From contig JAIWZP010000015.1 of NCBI GenBank assembly GCA_025201375.1, positions 186,001-250,000 of the forward strand: a stretch of 64,000 nucleotides of DNA, given 5' to 3'. Origin of the DNA: Gongronella butleri (Eukaryota > Mucoromycota > Mucoromycetes > Mucorales > Cunninghamellaceae). A program made the translations under genes and the position numbers. A model generated the notes under the pieces. That model was not told the origin of the DNA. It saw only the letters and a program-made list of their open reading frames with translations, and searched no databases. This document shows positions 1-17,001 of the stretch, in pieces (position 1 is the stretch's first letter; each line of letters begins with the position of its first letter).

Positions 1-814
1 ACGCGTCATAGGGACTTTTTCGGTGCGATGTCTTTTTGGGCCCGAGGCGATCAAAGACAGATGTCACATTCGAGTCCTTGGTGCCGTGGAACAGGTAATA
101 CCGGCTTCGTTCACGCGACCCCTTGCTTTTGGCATCCGTGAGCTTGGCCACGCGGATCTTTAGCGTGTCCACCACCGCCTTGACTGGTGGTTTCGACGGA
201 TCCACCTCATTTTCAGCCGCAATGGCTCCATTTTCGCCCGTTGCGGGCTCTGCTGCGGGCTGTTCACGCTCAAATGGCCGCGCGGTGCACAATTCCGTCA
301 ATGATGGCCACGTCGTCGTCTCGGGTGATAACAGAAGCTTCTCGGCCGCTTCCATCGCCAATTCCGCGCTGCTAAACACGAGAACGCCTTTAAAAAAAAT
401 ACAAAAAAAGAGCATGAGAGGGATGAAAACACGGCCAATGGATGCGCTTACAAGACGAGTCGTCGACCCACTCCACCTTGTCGAGCGCCGTATCCTTGCA
501 AAAGGCACGCACGTCTGCTGTGCTCATATCGTTCACGCCATGCATGTAAATAGCATTGGATCGCTCGTTGCTCTCGTCTTCGTTGTAGATGGCCGGAATA
601 CTCGGGTCGGGCAACGTCGTCAGGGTCGAGTCTGTCGTCAGAGACGTCGTGGGTTCAAGTCCGGCGGCAGCAGCCGCAAGATCTAATAGAAAAAGGCGCG
701 CAAAAAAGCAAAAATGTCACGAATTGAGCATTCAACCAAGCAAAAGGAACCGCTCGTAGGCAACCACGCCAAGCGCTTACCCAAGTCAATATCCATATCA
801 ACCACGTCACTCAT
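1..814 (-). CDS. NCBP3: NCBP3-like nuclear cap-binding protein, C-terminus cut by window edge
   Basis: Exons (minus): 781-814, 452-682, <1-387. The protein opens MSDVVDMDIDLG, runs through a Thr/Leu-rich linker, then shows the RRM-like core of the NCBP3 (C17orf85/ELG) family: AIYMHGVNDMSTADVRAF followed by KVEWVDDSSC and VLVFSSAELAMEA. Further on comes the family's second block, LKIRVAKLTDAKSKGSRERS then RYYLFHG. Both introns have GTAAG donors and AG acceptors and keep the frame across conserved motifs (DDSSC|VLVF). In animals NCBP3 binds mRNA caps with NCBP1 and links to mRNA export and the TREX/exon-junction machinery; the same role here is inferred. The 3' end lies beyond base 1. Family assignment rests on two separate motifs and is fairly firm. 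Confidence 0.8.
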
Positions 815-976
815 GATGGGCAAGGTCAAAAAATAAAAAAAAGTGAAAAAAGCAACTCTGAGGCAAAATGCTGCGAGCGAGCGACATTTTATCAAGAATT
901 GAATCCCCGCCCTCTTGTCGCATTTCATGGCCCGACGATCCTTGATCCTCGCCCCGTGGAGTGCGAATTTGGCCCA

Positions 977-1011
<35 letters not shown>

Positions 1012-1074
1012 GAAATGGCCAGTTTTGGGTCCATTCAATAGTGCACACACTGAACAAACGCCACATTTCTTTTA

Positions 1075-3816
<2,742 letters not shown>

Positions 3817-5057
3817 GGTGGTTCTTGTTGCTGGTATCGACAAAAAGGAACTTTATATGGCCGTGCACGAAAAGCAAAGCGAAACAGTCGAGATGAGAAA
3901 GTAAAAAAGAGTGGAACAAGGAAAAAAGAGACAAGAAAGAGAGAAAAAAAGGAGAGACGTGACAAGGTTCTCGCTCATTTTGGCGGAATTCATGAACAAG
4001 GTGTCACGACGTCCCCTTGTGCAACATGCAAGCAAAGCTTGAAAAAAAAAAGAGCCAAACCCAGTGATCAGGGCCAGCCCAGAATTGATCTCACCCCCAT
4101 CTCGCCGTCTTTTTAGTTTTTTGTTTTTTTATTATCAATCGGGATCCATGAGTCGCGTCGCGCACACGCGCTGGAGGACGAATTGCACACTTGTTTTCTT
4201 CTTGATCAACTTTCTTTTTGTTTTTTTTTTCACTCCTTTGCAGCTGATTCAATAATTCATCACAAGAACAACGTCCGCTCCCTCTCTCTCCTTTTTTTTC
4301 TTCTAGGTATTGATCGGCCCACAGATCTAAAATGGGTAACCTATTTTGCAAGTCATCTCATTTCTTATCGGTACACTTTATTGACAAAAAAAATTGTATA
4401 TATCGCGTGTGTACCAGGAATTGGACGCGGTACACGCCACAAAAAGAGAGCCATGACCTCGTTTTCATCACTCCAAGGTCAGACAGCCCAACTGCCAAAG
4501 GCGGGATGCTGTCCGTTCTCCGCTTTTATGGCGTCCGCCGGGCATGACGTCAAGCACTTTTGCCGGGGAGACCGATGATTCTGTCTCATTGGCAAAGGGC
4601 CCCATGAATGCACACTGTGTGTGATGTGTGCTCCCAATTTTTTTTCCTCCTCTCAATGGCTCTTTGCTCGTCAATGAGCAGCCAAATCTGTCGGCAAAAT
4701 GGCAGCCCCTGTCCAAAATTGTTCTATGCAGGATGCGCGCGCGCACGCATCACCCTCTTTTTATTTTTTCCAAAGGATTCACGTGCCAATGGCACCGCGG
4801 CACGCCGCATGGTCCATGCCACGGAAGAGACAACGACATTCAAACGGCCAGGATGCCATTAAAACATCAAAAACAAATGGTCATCCAAGCTTACGCGGCT
4901 TGATTTCGTGAATTCAGGACAATATGGATGGGAGGATGCGGATGCAGGCCACCGACAGATGCCGCTTTTGGGCATTCATGCCAAATTTATTGATTTGGCT
5001 AGGCCCAATTCTCGTGGGTTTTGCCATTTCGTCCTTTTTTTTTTTCCCTTCCCTCGT
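3817..5057. other. Intergenic region between Cla4 and AAA+ ATPase
   Basis: About 1.24 kb separating the divergent Cla4 and AAA+ genes, so it should hold both promoters. It contains CT-rich and A-rich runs and no ORF resembling a known protein. I see no RNA gene or clear repeat. Confidence 0.6.
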
Positions 5058-6952
<1,895 letters not shown>

Positions 6953-7679
6953 CATTCTCCCTTTCACATCTTGCATCCACCAATTCGTCATCATCTATAC
7001 TGTACATATCTGCGTCGTATTTTTTTCGCCATCTCAAGATTAACTCGGCAAGCAAAGACTGGCTGCAGATCCTCGAAATACGGACCACAAGAAAGAGCGC
7101 TGCCAGTTGCATGCTGTACGAGGGAATCAAGTCGATGTTCTCTGCAAAAAAACGTGTTCCAAGCAGAAATGACACAAACAGCCCGTTTGCGGGTCAATTG
7201 AACGCGTGAAAAAGCGCGTCAAAGGTCAAACATCGAGTTACGCGCGCTCGTTCCAATAAAGTCTATGATATGCATATGCACCTTGAGCCTCTCTTGTTTG
7301 CGGACGCGTCGGCGCTGCTCAATGGGCGCGTTGTTCCTCTGCAATTTGCCCTTGAGGTTTTATCTAAAATTGCTCGTTGCCCGTGTATGATATACCCAGT
7401 GGATGAACCCCCTCTTTTTTGCCATTTTTCAAAAAAAAAAAAGAGCGCAACTTGCAAACAATTTTGTCCTTGTTTACATGTTTTTTTTTTGCATGGATTT
7501 TCAAATGTTGGCGCAAAAAGAATGAATTTATAATGAAAAAGTAGTGTATTTTTAATTCTGAATGACGTTGCTATGTATGAACAAAGAAAGAGGAGGCGGA
7601 GGGGACTATGCAAATAAAAGGGGGAAGAGTGTTGGGATGGGAGGGGTTTAAAAAATGAAAGCGGGGTGGGGGGGGGGAA
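6953..7679. other. Convergent intergenic region with repeat
   Basis: Region between the 3' ends of the AAA+ and CTP synthase genes. Its middle (about 7015-7445) is a copy of dispersed repeat family B, listed separately. The rest is A/T- and G-rich 3' flanking sequence with a poly-G run just after the CTP synthase stop. Confidence 0.7.
7015..7445 (+). repeat. Dispersed repeat family B, copy 1 (partial)
   Basis: Matches by eye the copies at 12750-13600 (+) and 31385-32300 (-). Shared landmarks in order: TCCTCGAAATACGGA-like block, CCGTTTGCGGGTCAA, ACGCGTGAAAAAGCGCGTCA, CATCGAGTTACGCGC, AAATTGCTCGTTGCCC and TTTTGCCATTTTTC. Copies are diverged by many substitutions and small gaps. No coding potential is visible. 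Confidence 0.6.
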
Positions 7680-9594
<1,915 letters not shown>

Positions 9595-9937
9595 GCTTTT
9601 CAAACAGGGAGGGGGAATACACAAGGAACGAAAAGAAGGGTGAGGGGGTTTGCCTTTTTCAAAGTGGGGGAAAGAAAAGGGAAAGAAAAAAATTTCTGTA
9701 GAAAGAAAAAAACAGGATGCTTTTTGTCTCGTCCATTGGCATTTCAACTCCCGCTACACACACTCCGCCCGGCCTTTCACGAACAAGTGGCTTGGGGAGC
9801 AGGCAAGGCACGCCACGCGTTTCCAATTTGCTTTTCAAAAGTGTCGTTTTATGTCATTTGAGCACGAAAAAATTGTGCGGGGCATACAAAAGAATGGGGA
9901 GAAAGAATAAAAAAAAATGGCAGCGGGTTCTATACAT
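9595..9937. other. Intergenic region, CTP synthase promoter
   Basis: 343 bp between the transporter stop codon and the CTP synthase start, both on the minus strand. It should hold the transporter 3' UTR and the CTP synthase promoter. I see purine-rich runs but no recognisable element. Confidence 0.5.
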
Positions 9938-11308
9938 CTATTTCGACATGCGCTCCTGGTAGCGGACCCAGCCATAGTAGCTCGAGCCAAAGAGGGCGAG
10001 GAGAATGCCAAGCGCGTTCATGCCAGAAATGGGGTTTTGGAAGATCATCGCCGCCAGGACCGTCTGCACACACGCCTTGGCCGTGCCGCAGATCGTGTTG
10101 GTCAATGCAGACGTGTACTTGACCTGCAAGAACATGGCAATGTTGATGCCAAAGCCCGTAACACCGGTGATTGTCTGTAAAAAGAAAAAAAAAAAGAAAA
10201 GCGGATGAGTGACCGGCCCCATAGCATGCCCAATTGCCATTTCATGCGTGTCATTGGCGTCTTGCACGTGGCACAGTGCCCATTGAGCGCGTCTCGGATC
10301 AAGGACGACGCGCCAATGCCATTTTTCGTCCCTTTTGTCTCTCTTTTTTTTTTTTTTTTTTTTACCATGAGGATCCAGAAGTTGACGCTGTACATGACAT
10401 CCATGCTGGCATTGATCATGTCGGTGAACTCGCCAGACATGAAGACGACGGGGAAAAGGAAGAGGATGGCGAGGGTGGTGTTGTAATGAAGCAGCTTCCA
10501 TTGATTGTTGTCAACGACAGCAAGGGTCTTTTGCACGTAGATGCCGTACAGAGCGACAAAGGCCGAAGAGCCAACGCCGTACAGGACACCAGCCCACGAA
10601 AAGTTGATCTCGCCATAAGAGCCAATGGCAAAGCCCAAAAAGACGATGCCGCAGGCAATCAGGGCAGGTCGCGACGTGGTCTTGCCGAGAATCAAGTACG
10701 TGAACAGGATGGTGAAATTGATGGACAACGAGCGCGCCACTTGGTAAAAAGTAACCTCGACATACTTGAGACACAGGTTGTTGAGCGCCAACATCATAAC
10801 ATACACAAACGTCAGCGGCGCAACACGCTTGGCAATCTCCACGTCGCACTCATAAGGCGGAATGATGCTGAACGTCGGGTTTCTGCATGCGCAAAAAAAA
10901 AAAAAAAAAAAAAAAGAAATGAGCAACATTTTATCCATTTTCCTCCCTTTCCACGCTTTCCACGCTTTCTCATTCTCTTGATCCACCCCCCTCCCCCAAT
11001 GGCTATTTTTTTTTGTCGTCATTGACTTACGTTTTGCCGAGATGCGCCCAGACAACCAACAGAACAAGGGCGACCACGAGCTGGTACCACGTCACAAAGA
11101 GAGGATAAGGGAAATCCGAGCCGCTCATGATGATTTTGTTGAGAAAGACCACAGACAGAGAGATGGCAAAGTAAAAGCTGACGACCGCGACGATGAGACT
11201 CACGCCGTTCTGATCCTTGCTCTGTGTGGCGGGAGCAGGCAAGAAAGATTTTTGACTTTCGTCGCCATCTCGACTTGATAGAGGGATATCGTCGTGCTTG
11301 GTGCCCAT
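9938..11308 (-). CDS. GDP-fucose-type nucleotide-sugar transporter (SLC35C1 family)
   Basis: Three exons (minus): 11031-11308, 10366-10882, 9938-10174; 343 aa, usual for the triose-phosphate/nucleotide-sugar translocator superfamily with about ten membrane helices. After a hydrophilic N-terminus, the first helix reads VAVVSFYFAISLSVVFLNK. The diagnostic stretch is LNNLCLKYVEVTFYQVARSL, close to NNLCLKYVEVAFYNVGRSL of animal GDP-fucose transporters, followed by a TTSRPALIACGIVFLGF helix. The C-terminal exon has TGFGINIAMFLQVKYTSAL and NTICGTAKACVQTV, also typical of SLC35C. It probably carries GDP-fucose (or a related GDP-sugar) into the Golgi for fucosylation; substrate is inferred from family only. 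The C-terminal RYQERMSK is lysine-ended, compatible with Golgi/ER cycling. Confidence 0.85.
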
Positions 11309-11909
11309 TATGCTAAGATATGAATGAAAAAGGAAAGTAGAAGAAGAAAAAAGGGAAAGAGTAGAAACCTACAAAGCTGGGGAAACGTATAAAGGGGGGA
11401 AAGGGGGGAGGAGAAAAGGAAGGGAGAAAAGCGTTTGGCTGGGTGAATAGAAAGAAAGAAAGAAAAAAAAAAAAAGGAGCAAGGGGCTGTTCCAGTTGCG
11501 AGATCATCCTTTTCAGTCAAGATCCGCCCAGGTCCGCCAATGGCCGCACGACATAAAAATAGGCTCTTGACTTATTTTGCATAAGTTCAATTTTGAGCCC
11601 TCTTTTTCGCAAAAAGAAAAACAAATAGAAAAACATGGCATGACCATACAATCAATGGGCAATAAGACCCAATTGGCCCTTTCCTAATCATGCTTGGACA
11701 AAATAAAAAAGCATGACAATTTCGACAAAGAAGTCAAATGGCCCTGCCCGGGCACAACAAGAGATGGATCGTCCCACCTTGCTCAAAAAAAGGTGTTCTA
11801 TTTTACCATAAAAGGCGATCGTCTTTGAATTGCAAATTGCCCGTTCATTCAATGCTTCACCAAATCAGAATTTAGGCTCGTCTGTGCTTGCAGATCGCCC
11901 CTCTTGGCC

Positions 11910-11946
<37 letters not shown>

Positions 11947-14163
11947 CGCGTGTTCCGTGGTGTCACGAGCCCTTGGCAACAAAGTTGCTCTCTGTACGCG
12001 TTGGTCCTCGTGCTTGCTCCATGCTGTACTGGGAGGCAAAATGGCAACATGACAACAAATGATGTGATTTGATGCTATTTTGAGCATGCCGAGCAATTGA
12101 ATCGAGAAATCGATGTGCGTGATGCTTCAAGCGGCCTCATGGCGTCCCAAAGAATCGGTGGGTAAAAAAATTCATAAAAAAATTCAAAATAAATGATAGC
12201 GGTATTATATACAAGCACTGATTGCCACTGTTTGCGTAACGTACACGCCCAATCTCGGCATGTATTGGGCGTCGTACGACATGCTCATGTAGAGGATCGA
12301 CGGGGAAAGCAATTAGGCCAATCGCGGTGTCAAAAATGCTCTATCAAAGCAAAAATTTTGGCTCTGAAGCTGATAAAAAAAGGAAAAGTTAGCATTCGTG
12401 ATCGGTTGTTTGTCGACTTTTTGATTTTAGATTTTGTGCAATACTCGCAATGTTTATGGGAGACAACTGGCCTGGATTTGACAGGAATCGGACCGACTGT
12501 AACGTCAACAAAACGCGAATTGGCGCGGTTTGACGCTTGGATGCACTTCCAAATGCGGCTTGAGCTGATCGAGCACCGACCTTGCTATAAATGTGTTAGA
12601 CCGCTGTGATCACGGCCGCTTCCTGTGCGTTGAAAATAAAAAAAGTCAAAAAGGTAGCTTTCGAGAAAATCGAAAAGTTTCTATTTTTATTGTTTTTGGT
12701 TATTTATCGCTGAGTGAACAGTCGATAAGGACATTGTCTCTTTTGCACAGGCAATTCCAAGATTTCTTGTTCGAATGAGGCCACCCACAAGAGATTGCCC
12801 TCGCTAGATGGCACGCAATGACGATATTTCAAAATCGTGGATTTTCCTAGGGATACAGTCGAGGATTTTCAAATGGGCAAATTTAGGTCCCCAGATCGGC
12901 ACGCCATTCAACTATGGTAAACACACTGCATTTGCCGACAGAAAAGCACTAAAAACCTGGGGTGTTTCGACGGGTTGTCGCGTAAAATGAAATTTGCCTC
13001 TTTTTTTCGACTCACGGAAAAGTCGACGAAAATTGGTCGCAGAACCTCGAAACGCGGATCACAAGAAAGACCGCCGTCTGTTGCGTACGTGGCTATCGAT
13101 GATCACTGCAAAAAACACGTTCCAGGCACAATTAATGCGAGCAGCCTGTTTGCGGGGCAACTTGGACGCGTGAAAACCTGCGTCAGACGTCGAGTGACAC
13201 GCGTCTGTTCCTTTTCGAATCCATGCCCTTGGCGTGTCTTTTGCAAGTGAACGTATCGGCGCGGCTCAATGTGCACGTTTTCCCCGTGAAATTTCACGTT
13301 GAAATTAAATCAAAAATGATGGATTGCTCGTCAACCAGCAGATGGACCTAGCTCTTTTTTCATCTTTTTGGTGGTTTCTCCGTGCGGAAGCTCTTGTGTG
13401 CAAGTTTGGCAGCATTCTGGAGACCTGATTTTTCCAATTTGGATTTGGGCGCTCACCATATCGAAATTTGCACTCGCTCGTTGCGTGTCCCCGGGGTCAC
13501 GCGACTAATGCAATTCACATTTCGTTCCGATTTTCAGCTAGTCTTTTCACGATGGTACACCTCTCAGGGATTTCCAAGGCTCTATTGGCAGATTCAACCT
13601 AGTACACCTTGAAAAAGTAACCTAGTACATACTTGTTTCCCTTAATACCGGATCAATTGACCTCAAATTTGATGCAGCTGATGACTGACAAGAGTCTGAC
13701 TGCTTCAAGATGTGTCGTCAATCGGTTTATACGCAGGTTGTTGGCAAAATAGGGTGAAATGCACTGTTGGAAAACAACTTGCGGGGATTCCAACAAAATC
13801 ATCTGTGATGGCAAGTGCTTGCACGCATCCCATGTCGTTCATGTCCTTTGAACTCTTCCCCACGTTGATGGACGCCGTTCTTTCCAACAAATCGATTAGT
13901 TTCCTCAATTTTACATTTTGGTCGTTTTTTCAACGACAAACCATCCAAACCTAGGTAAAAACTAGAGATTGTTTGAATGTTGAACGTGAACTGAAGCGTC
14001 TGGAACTTGGGAGTCATGATTCTAGGCTCAGCAAATCTCTTCAAAAACAATAAAAAACAAGAATCCAGCCGCGATGCAAGTTTAAGGTGGCTTTATTGTC
14101 TGATTTCTCGATGATAATATAAAACATGTTAAAAAAAAAGGTACATGAAGTTCGCGATATGAT
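11309..14163. other. Gene-poor intergenic region
   Basis: 2.85 kb between the start of the transporter (minus) and the stop of the next minus-strand gene. It contains a ~36 nt poly-T run (about 11911-11946) and repeat family B copy 2 (about 12750-13600). Open frames such as 12193-12609 show no conserved motif, and I read them as chance. Confidence 0.6.
12750..13600 (+). repeat. Dispersed repeat family B, copy 2
   Basis: Aligns by eye along most of its length with the reverse complement of 31385-32300. Shared blocks include CCGCTAGATG/CTCGCTAGATGG, AAAATC(G/A)(T/C)GGATTTTCC, a GTCCCCAGATCGGCA-like block, GCCGACAGAAAAGCA, CGACTCACGGAAAAG, GACGCGTGAAAACCTGCG and a GGAGACCTGATTTTT block at the distal end. 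Copy 1 (7015-7445) matches only the middle. Non-coding. Element type unknown. Confidence 0.6.
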
Positions 14164-16724
14164 TTATAAAAGTGAATAGGAAGAATCGCGCACGACGATG
14201 GGTTTGTTTTCAAACTGTTTTCCGGCCGCCGATTGACAATTTGGCGATTTGGCCGGCCGACTGGGCTGTGCCATGGCTGAGACGTTGGACAAGCACGACT
14301 TGGACGACGACGACACCGAGTGGCGCGACGATGACGACGAAGACGACGACGATGGGGACGTGCTTGGGTACTCTTCCTCGTTTTCAACCAACTCGGCGTT
14401 TTTTTCGTCCTCACAACCTTGACCAATCGCATCGATATGATACAATGGGTCGTCGGATTCAGGTTGTTCAATGACGGTCGTGATGCAGGGGCGCAGCATG
14501 GCATTGTCATTGGTAAAATGCAACCAGGGCGAGGATGGCAATGTGAGACGGCGCGGCGGTGGAGGTAGACGCGTCATTGTGTTGTCGTCGTCGTCGTCAT
14601 GATTTTCTCCATGCAATGTCAGAGCCACTTGCGGCATAGGTCGAGCGGGTAAGTCTTTTGTCAGGCGGTAAGCAAGAAAGGGTATGGGTGGTGCTGGGCG
14701 GAGCGGCTGGTAATGCTGCAGCAATTCCATCAAATCTGAGAACATGTTGTGATCCATGTAGACGAGAGAGGCGCGATTGGGCTGCGGCGATTGCGGTGTA
14801 TGTTCCAGGCTGGTGGAAAACGGCAAATGAGGGTATTGGAAGGCGCCAATGCCTTTTGAAAGCTGCGATCGGCTGCGCTTCCTCCGAATGGTCTGCCAGC
14901 GACGCGAAATATCACGCACGAGCTGCTTGGGCTTGTCATAAGTACGTGGTGTGTCAAGAAAGCCTTGTTTCACGTCGCCATCCACGTCCACGAGGTCATC
15001 CAAGCCATCCAGGCAAAGACTTGGGATTTCCACGAGGAATTGGCTGCGCCGGCGTGTGCGACGACCCGATGCCAAACACGTGCGTGGTCGGGGTGACGCG
15101 TTTGGCGCGGTCGATGATGTAGACGACGAGATTCTGGACGAAAGTGTGCTGTTGACGGTGGTGGCAACCATGCCTGCACGTGATACGCCGTGCAAATTCT
15201 TGGGCTTGATGGGCTGATCGAAGTAATGATGGTGATGATGGTGGCCAAGCGTGTCAGGGGTCATGGATGCGTGTGTCGTGGTGTCCACGCGACTTGTCTT
15301 CTTTTTACGAAGCGAAGCGGTGACATTGGGTTTGACGGCCACATTCCATTGACGCGCCAATTTGCGGATGGGTGGCGTGCGTGACGACGGAGACGATGGC
15401 ATTGGCGCGTCACTGGTACTGGAAACCGCGTCACTGCTGTTCAAGGTGGATGGCGTGGATGACGCCGATGAGGTCGATGTTGACGCGGTGACAACGAGCT
15501 TCCATCGCGTCGCCTCCTGCATGAGCGACGCCTTGGCACGATGGTACGTACTTGTCACTATGCTCAACGTGGAACGATGGGCATTTTCCGTGTTTCCCAT
15601 AGAAATGGCTGCTGAAGGCACCGAATAGAATGGGTAGATGGACGACGCTGTGTCGCTCTCGTTGAGATGCGCCGTGTAATAGTCGGGCACATCATCTTGG
15701 CCTTGTTTTCCAGGTCGTTCATTGTCCATTGGGCAAAGAATAGCTGTCGTATTGTTGGCGTCAAGCATGGCCAGCAGAATGCGTGATTGCGTCGTTGAAG
15801 GAGGCTCTGGGAACTCTGTTAATGCAAAAAAGAAGAAAAGAAGAAAAGAAGAAAAGAATTAAGTCTGTGAAATTCATGCAAGATGGGTGACGTGACACAA
15901 AAATGGGCATCGCATGACCATTTTGTCTCTTATTATGCGCCCCCCCCGCCATCTCCCCCATTCTTTTTTTTTTTTATTACCATCAAGCAAGGATGAATTA
16001 TCTTCCCAATCGTGAAGAGGCGCTTCGTCAACGAGCATGGTCGAGTAAAATGAGGAATTGGATGACGTGGAGACGAGTGTGCTGCCATTAGTGATGGTGC
16101 TTGTGTCCGACGCGCCGTGTCCCAGATCATGGTGCTGCATGGCGCGTAGATCAATGGCAGATTGCGACTGACGCATTTTAAAGTGCTTTTTTGGCCTATT
16201 TAGCGTGAATGCGTCGTTTTCCTCACTGAAATAGCGCTCAATGAGTTCAGGATCGAACGGCAGGTCTGAGAGCAAGCACCATAGCGCCGGCGAGATGGGT
16301 GGCGGACGACGACTCATTTGAAGTGAGCTCAACGCGCTTCTGCGCCGTGTGTGCTCACCAGAGCCATTGGACGTCAGCATCAGGAACATAACAGGGTCAT
16401 TGAGGCGCGGACATGCCATCGTGTGGCGCCGACGCGCGTCTTCTACGCTTGCAGGACAGGCCCTCTTGCCCTTTGCACTATCATCATCCTATAAATGCAA
16501 TTGAGTGAACAAGAGCCAAGATAAAAAAAAAAGAACCAATGGCTTTGTACCTCGGCTTTGTCAATTGAACATGACGCGTTGCTGGATTCCGTGGCAATGA
16601 TGCCGATTGAAGAAGTGTCATGGTTGAAGTGGGCGCTCGTATCGTCTTTTGCAGATAAATGCGCAGTGCACCACGCGTCACACATCGATCCAAGCTGATC
16701 TTTGCTATCATCAGATACCGCCAT
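14164..16724 (-). CDS. Hypothetical Ser/Thr-rich low-complexity protein
   Basis: Three exons (minus): 16551-16724, 15981-16488, 14164-15815; 777 aa. I recognise no domain. The N-terminus (MAVSDDSKDQLGSMCDAWC) is acidic and hydrophilic. A second segment contains PPPISPALWCLLSDLPFDPE and ELIERYFSEENDAF, the most structured-looking part. The remainder is rich in Ser, Thr and Pro, with a six-His run, a basic patch (RTRRRSQ / RRKRSRSQ), an acidic Asp run and a run of nine Ser. No signal peptide or membrane segment is seen. Basic patches, acidic clusters and many S/T-P sites suggest a phosphorylated regulatory or scaffold protein, but that is only a guess. Frame continuity across both introns supports a real gene. 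Start chosen at the first ATG; a longer frame upstream lacks ATG. Confidence 0.65.
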
Positions 16725-17001
16725 CAGATTTGAACTTGTTAAGAGAAAGGAAAAAAAAGTGAAAGGTTCGTGAAAGTCAACCAAAGTGACCTCATTTAAA
16801 GGCAAAGCACATGGTAATTGCTGTGCATCTGTGTCACTTGCCTAATTCTAATCCGAGACTTTATTTTGCGAATTGGTACACAAACAATGGAACGCGGTGT
16901 GGGGAAAAAAAGAAGGGGGGAGGGGACAAAAAAAAAGAGTCTAGCATGGGTATGAGGCAAGCAATCGTTAAAATATTATTTAAAGAGGCATTGGCCGCGT
17001 A

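Noticed and set aside
640..670. GGGTTCAAGTCC, a perfect tRNA B-box
   Set aside because: Lies in a conserved-frame coding exon of the NCBP3 gene; no A-box, acceptor stem or cloverleaf can be formed around it.
12193..12609. 138 aa frame in the gene-poor region
   Set aside because: No conserved motif, no fitting splice neighbours and no homologue I recognise; treated as chance.
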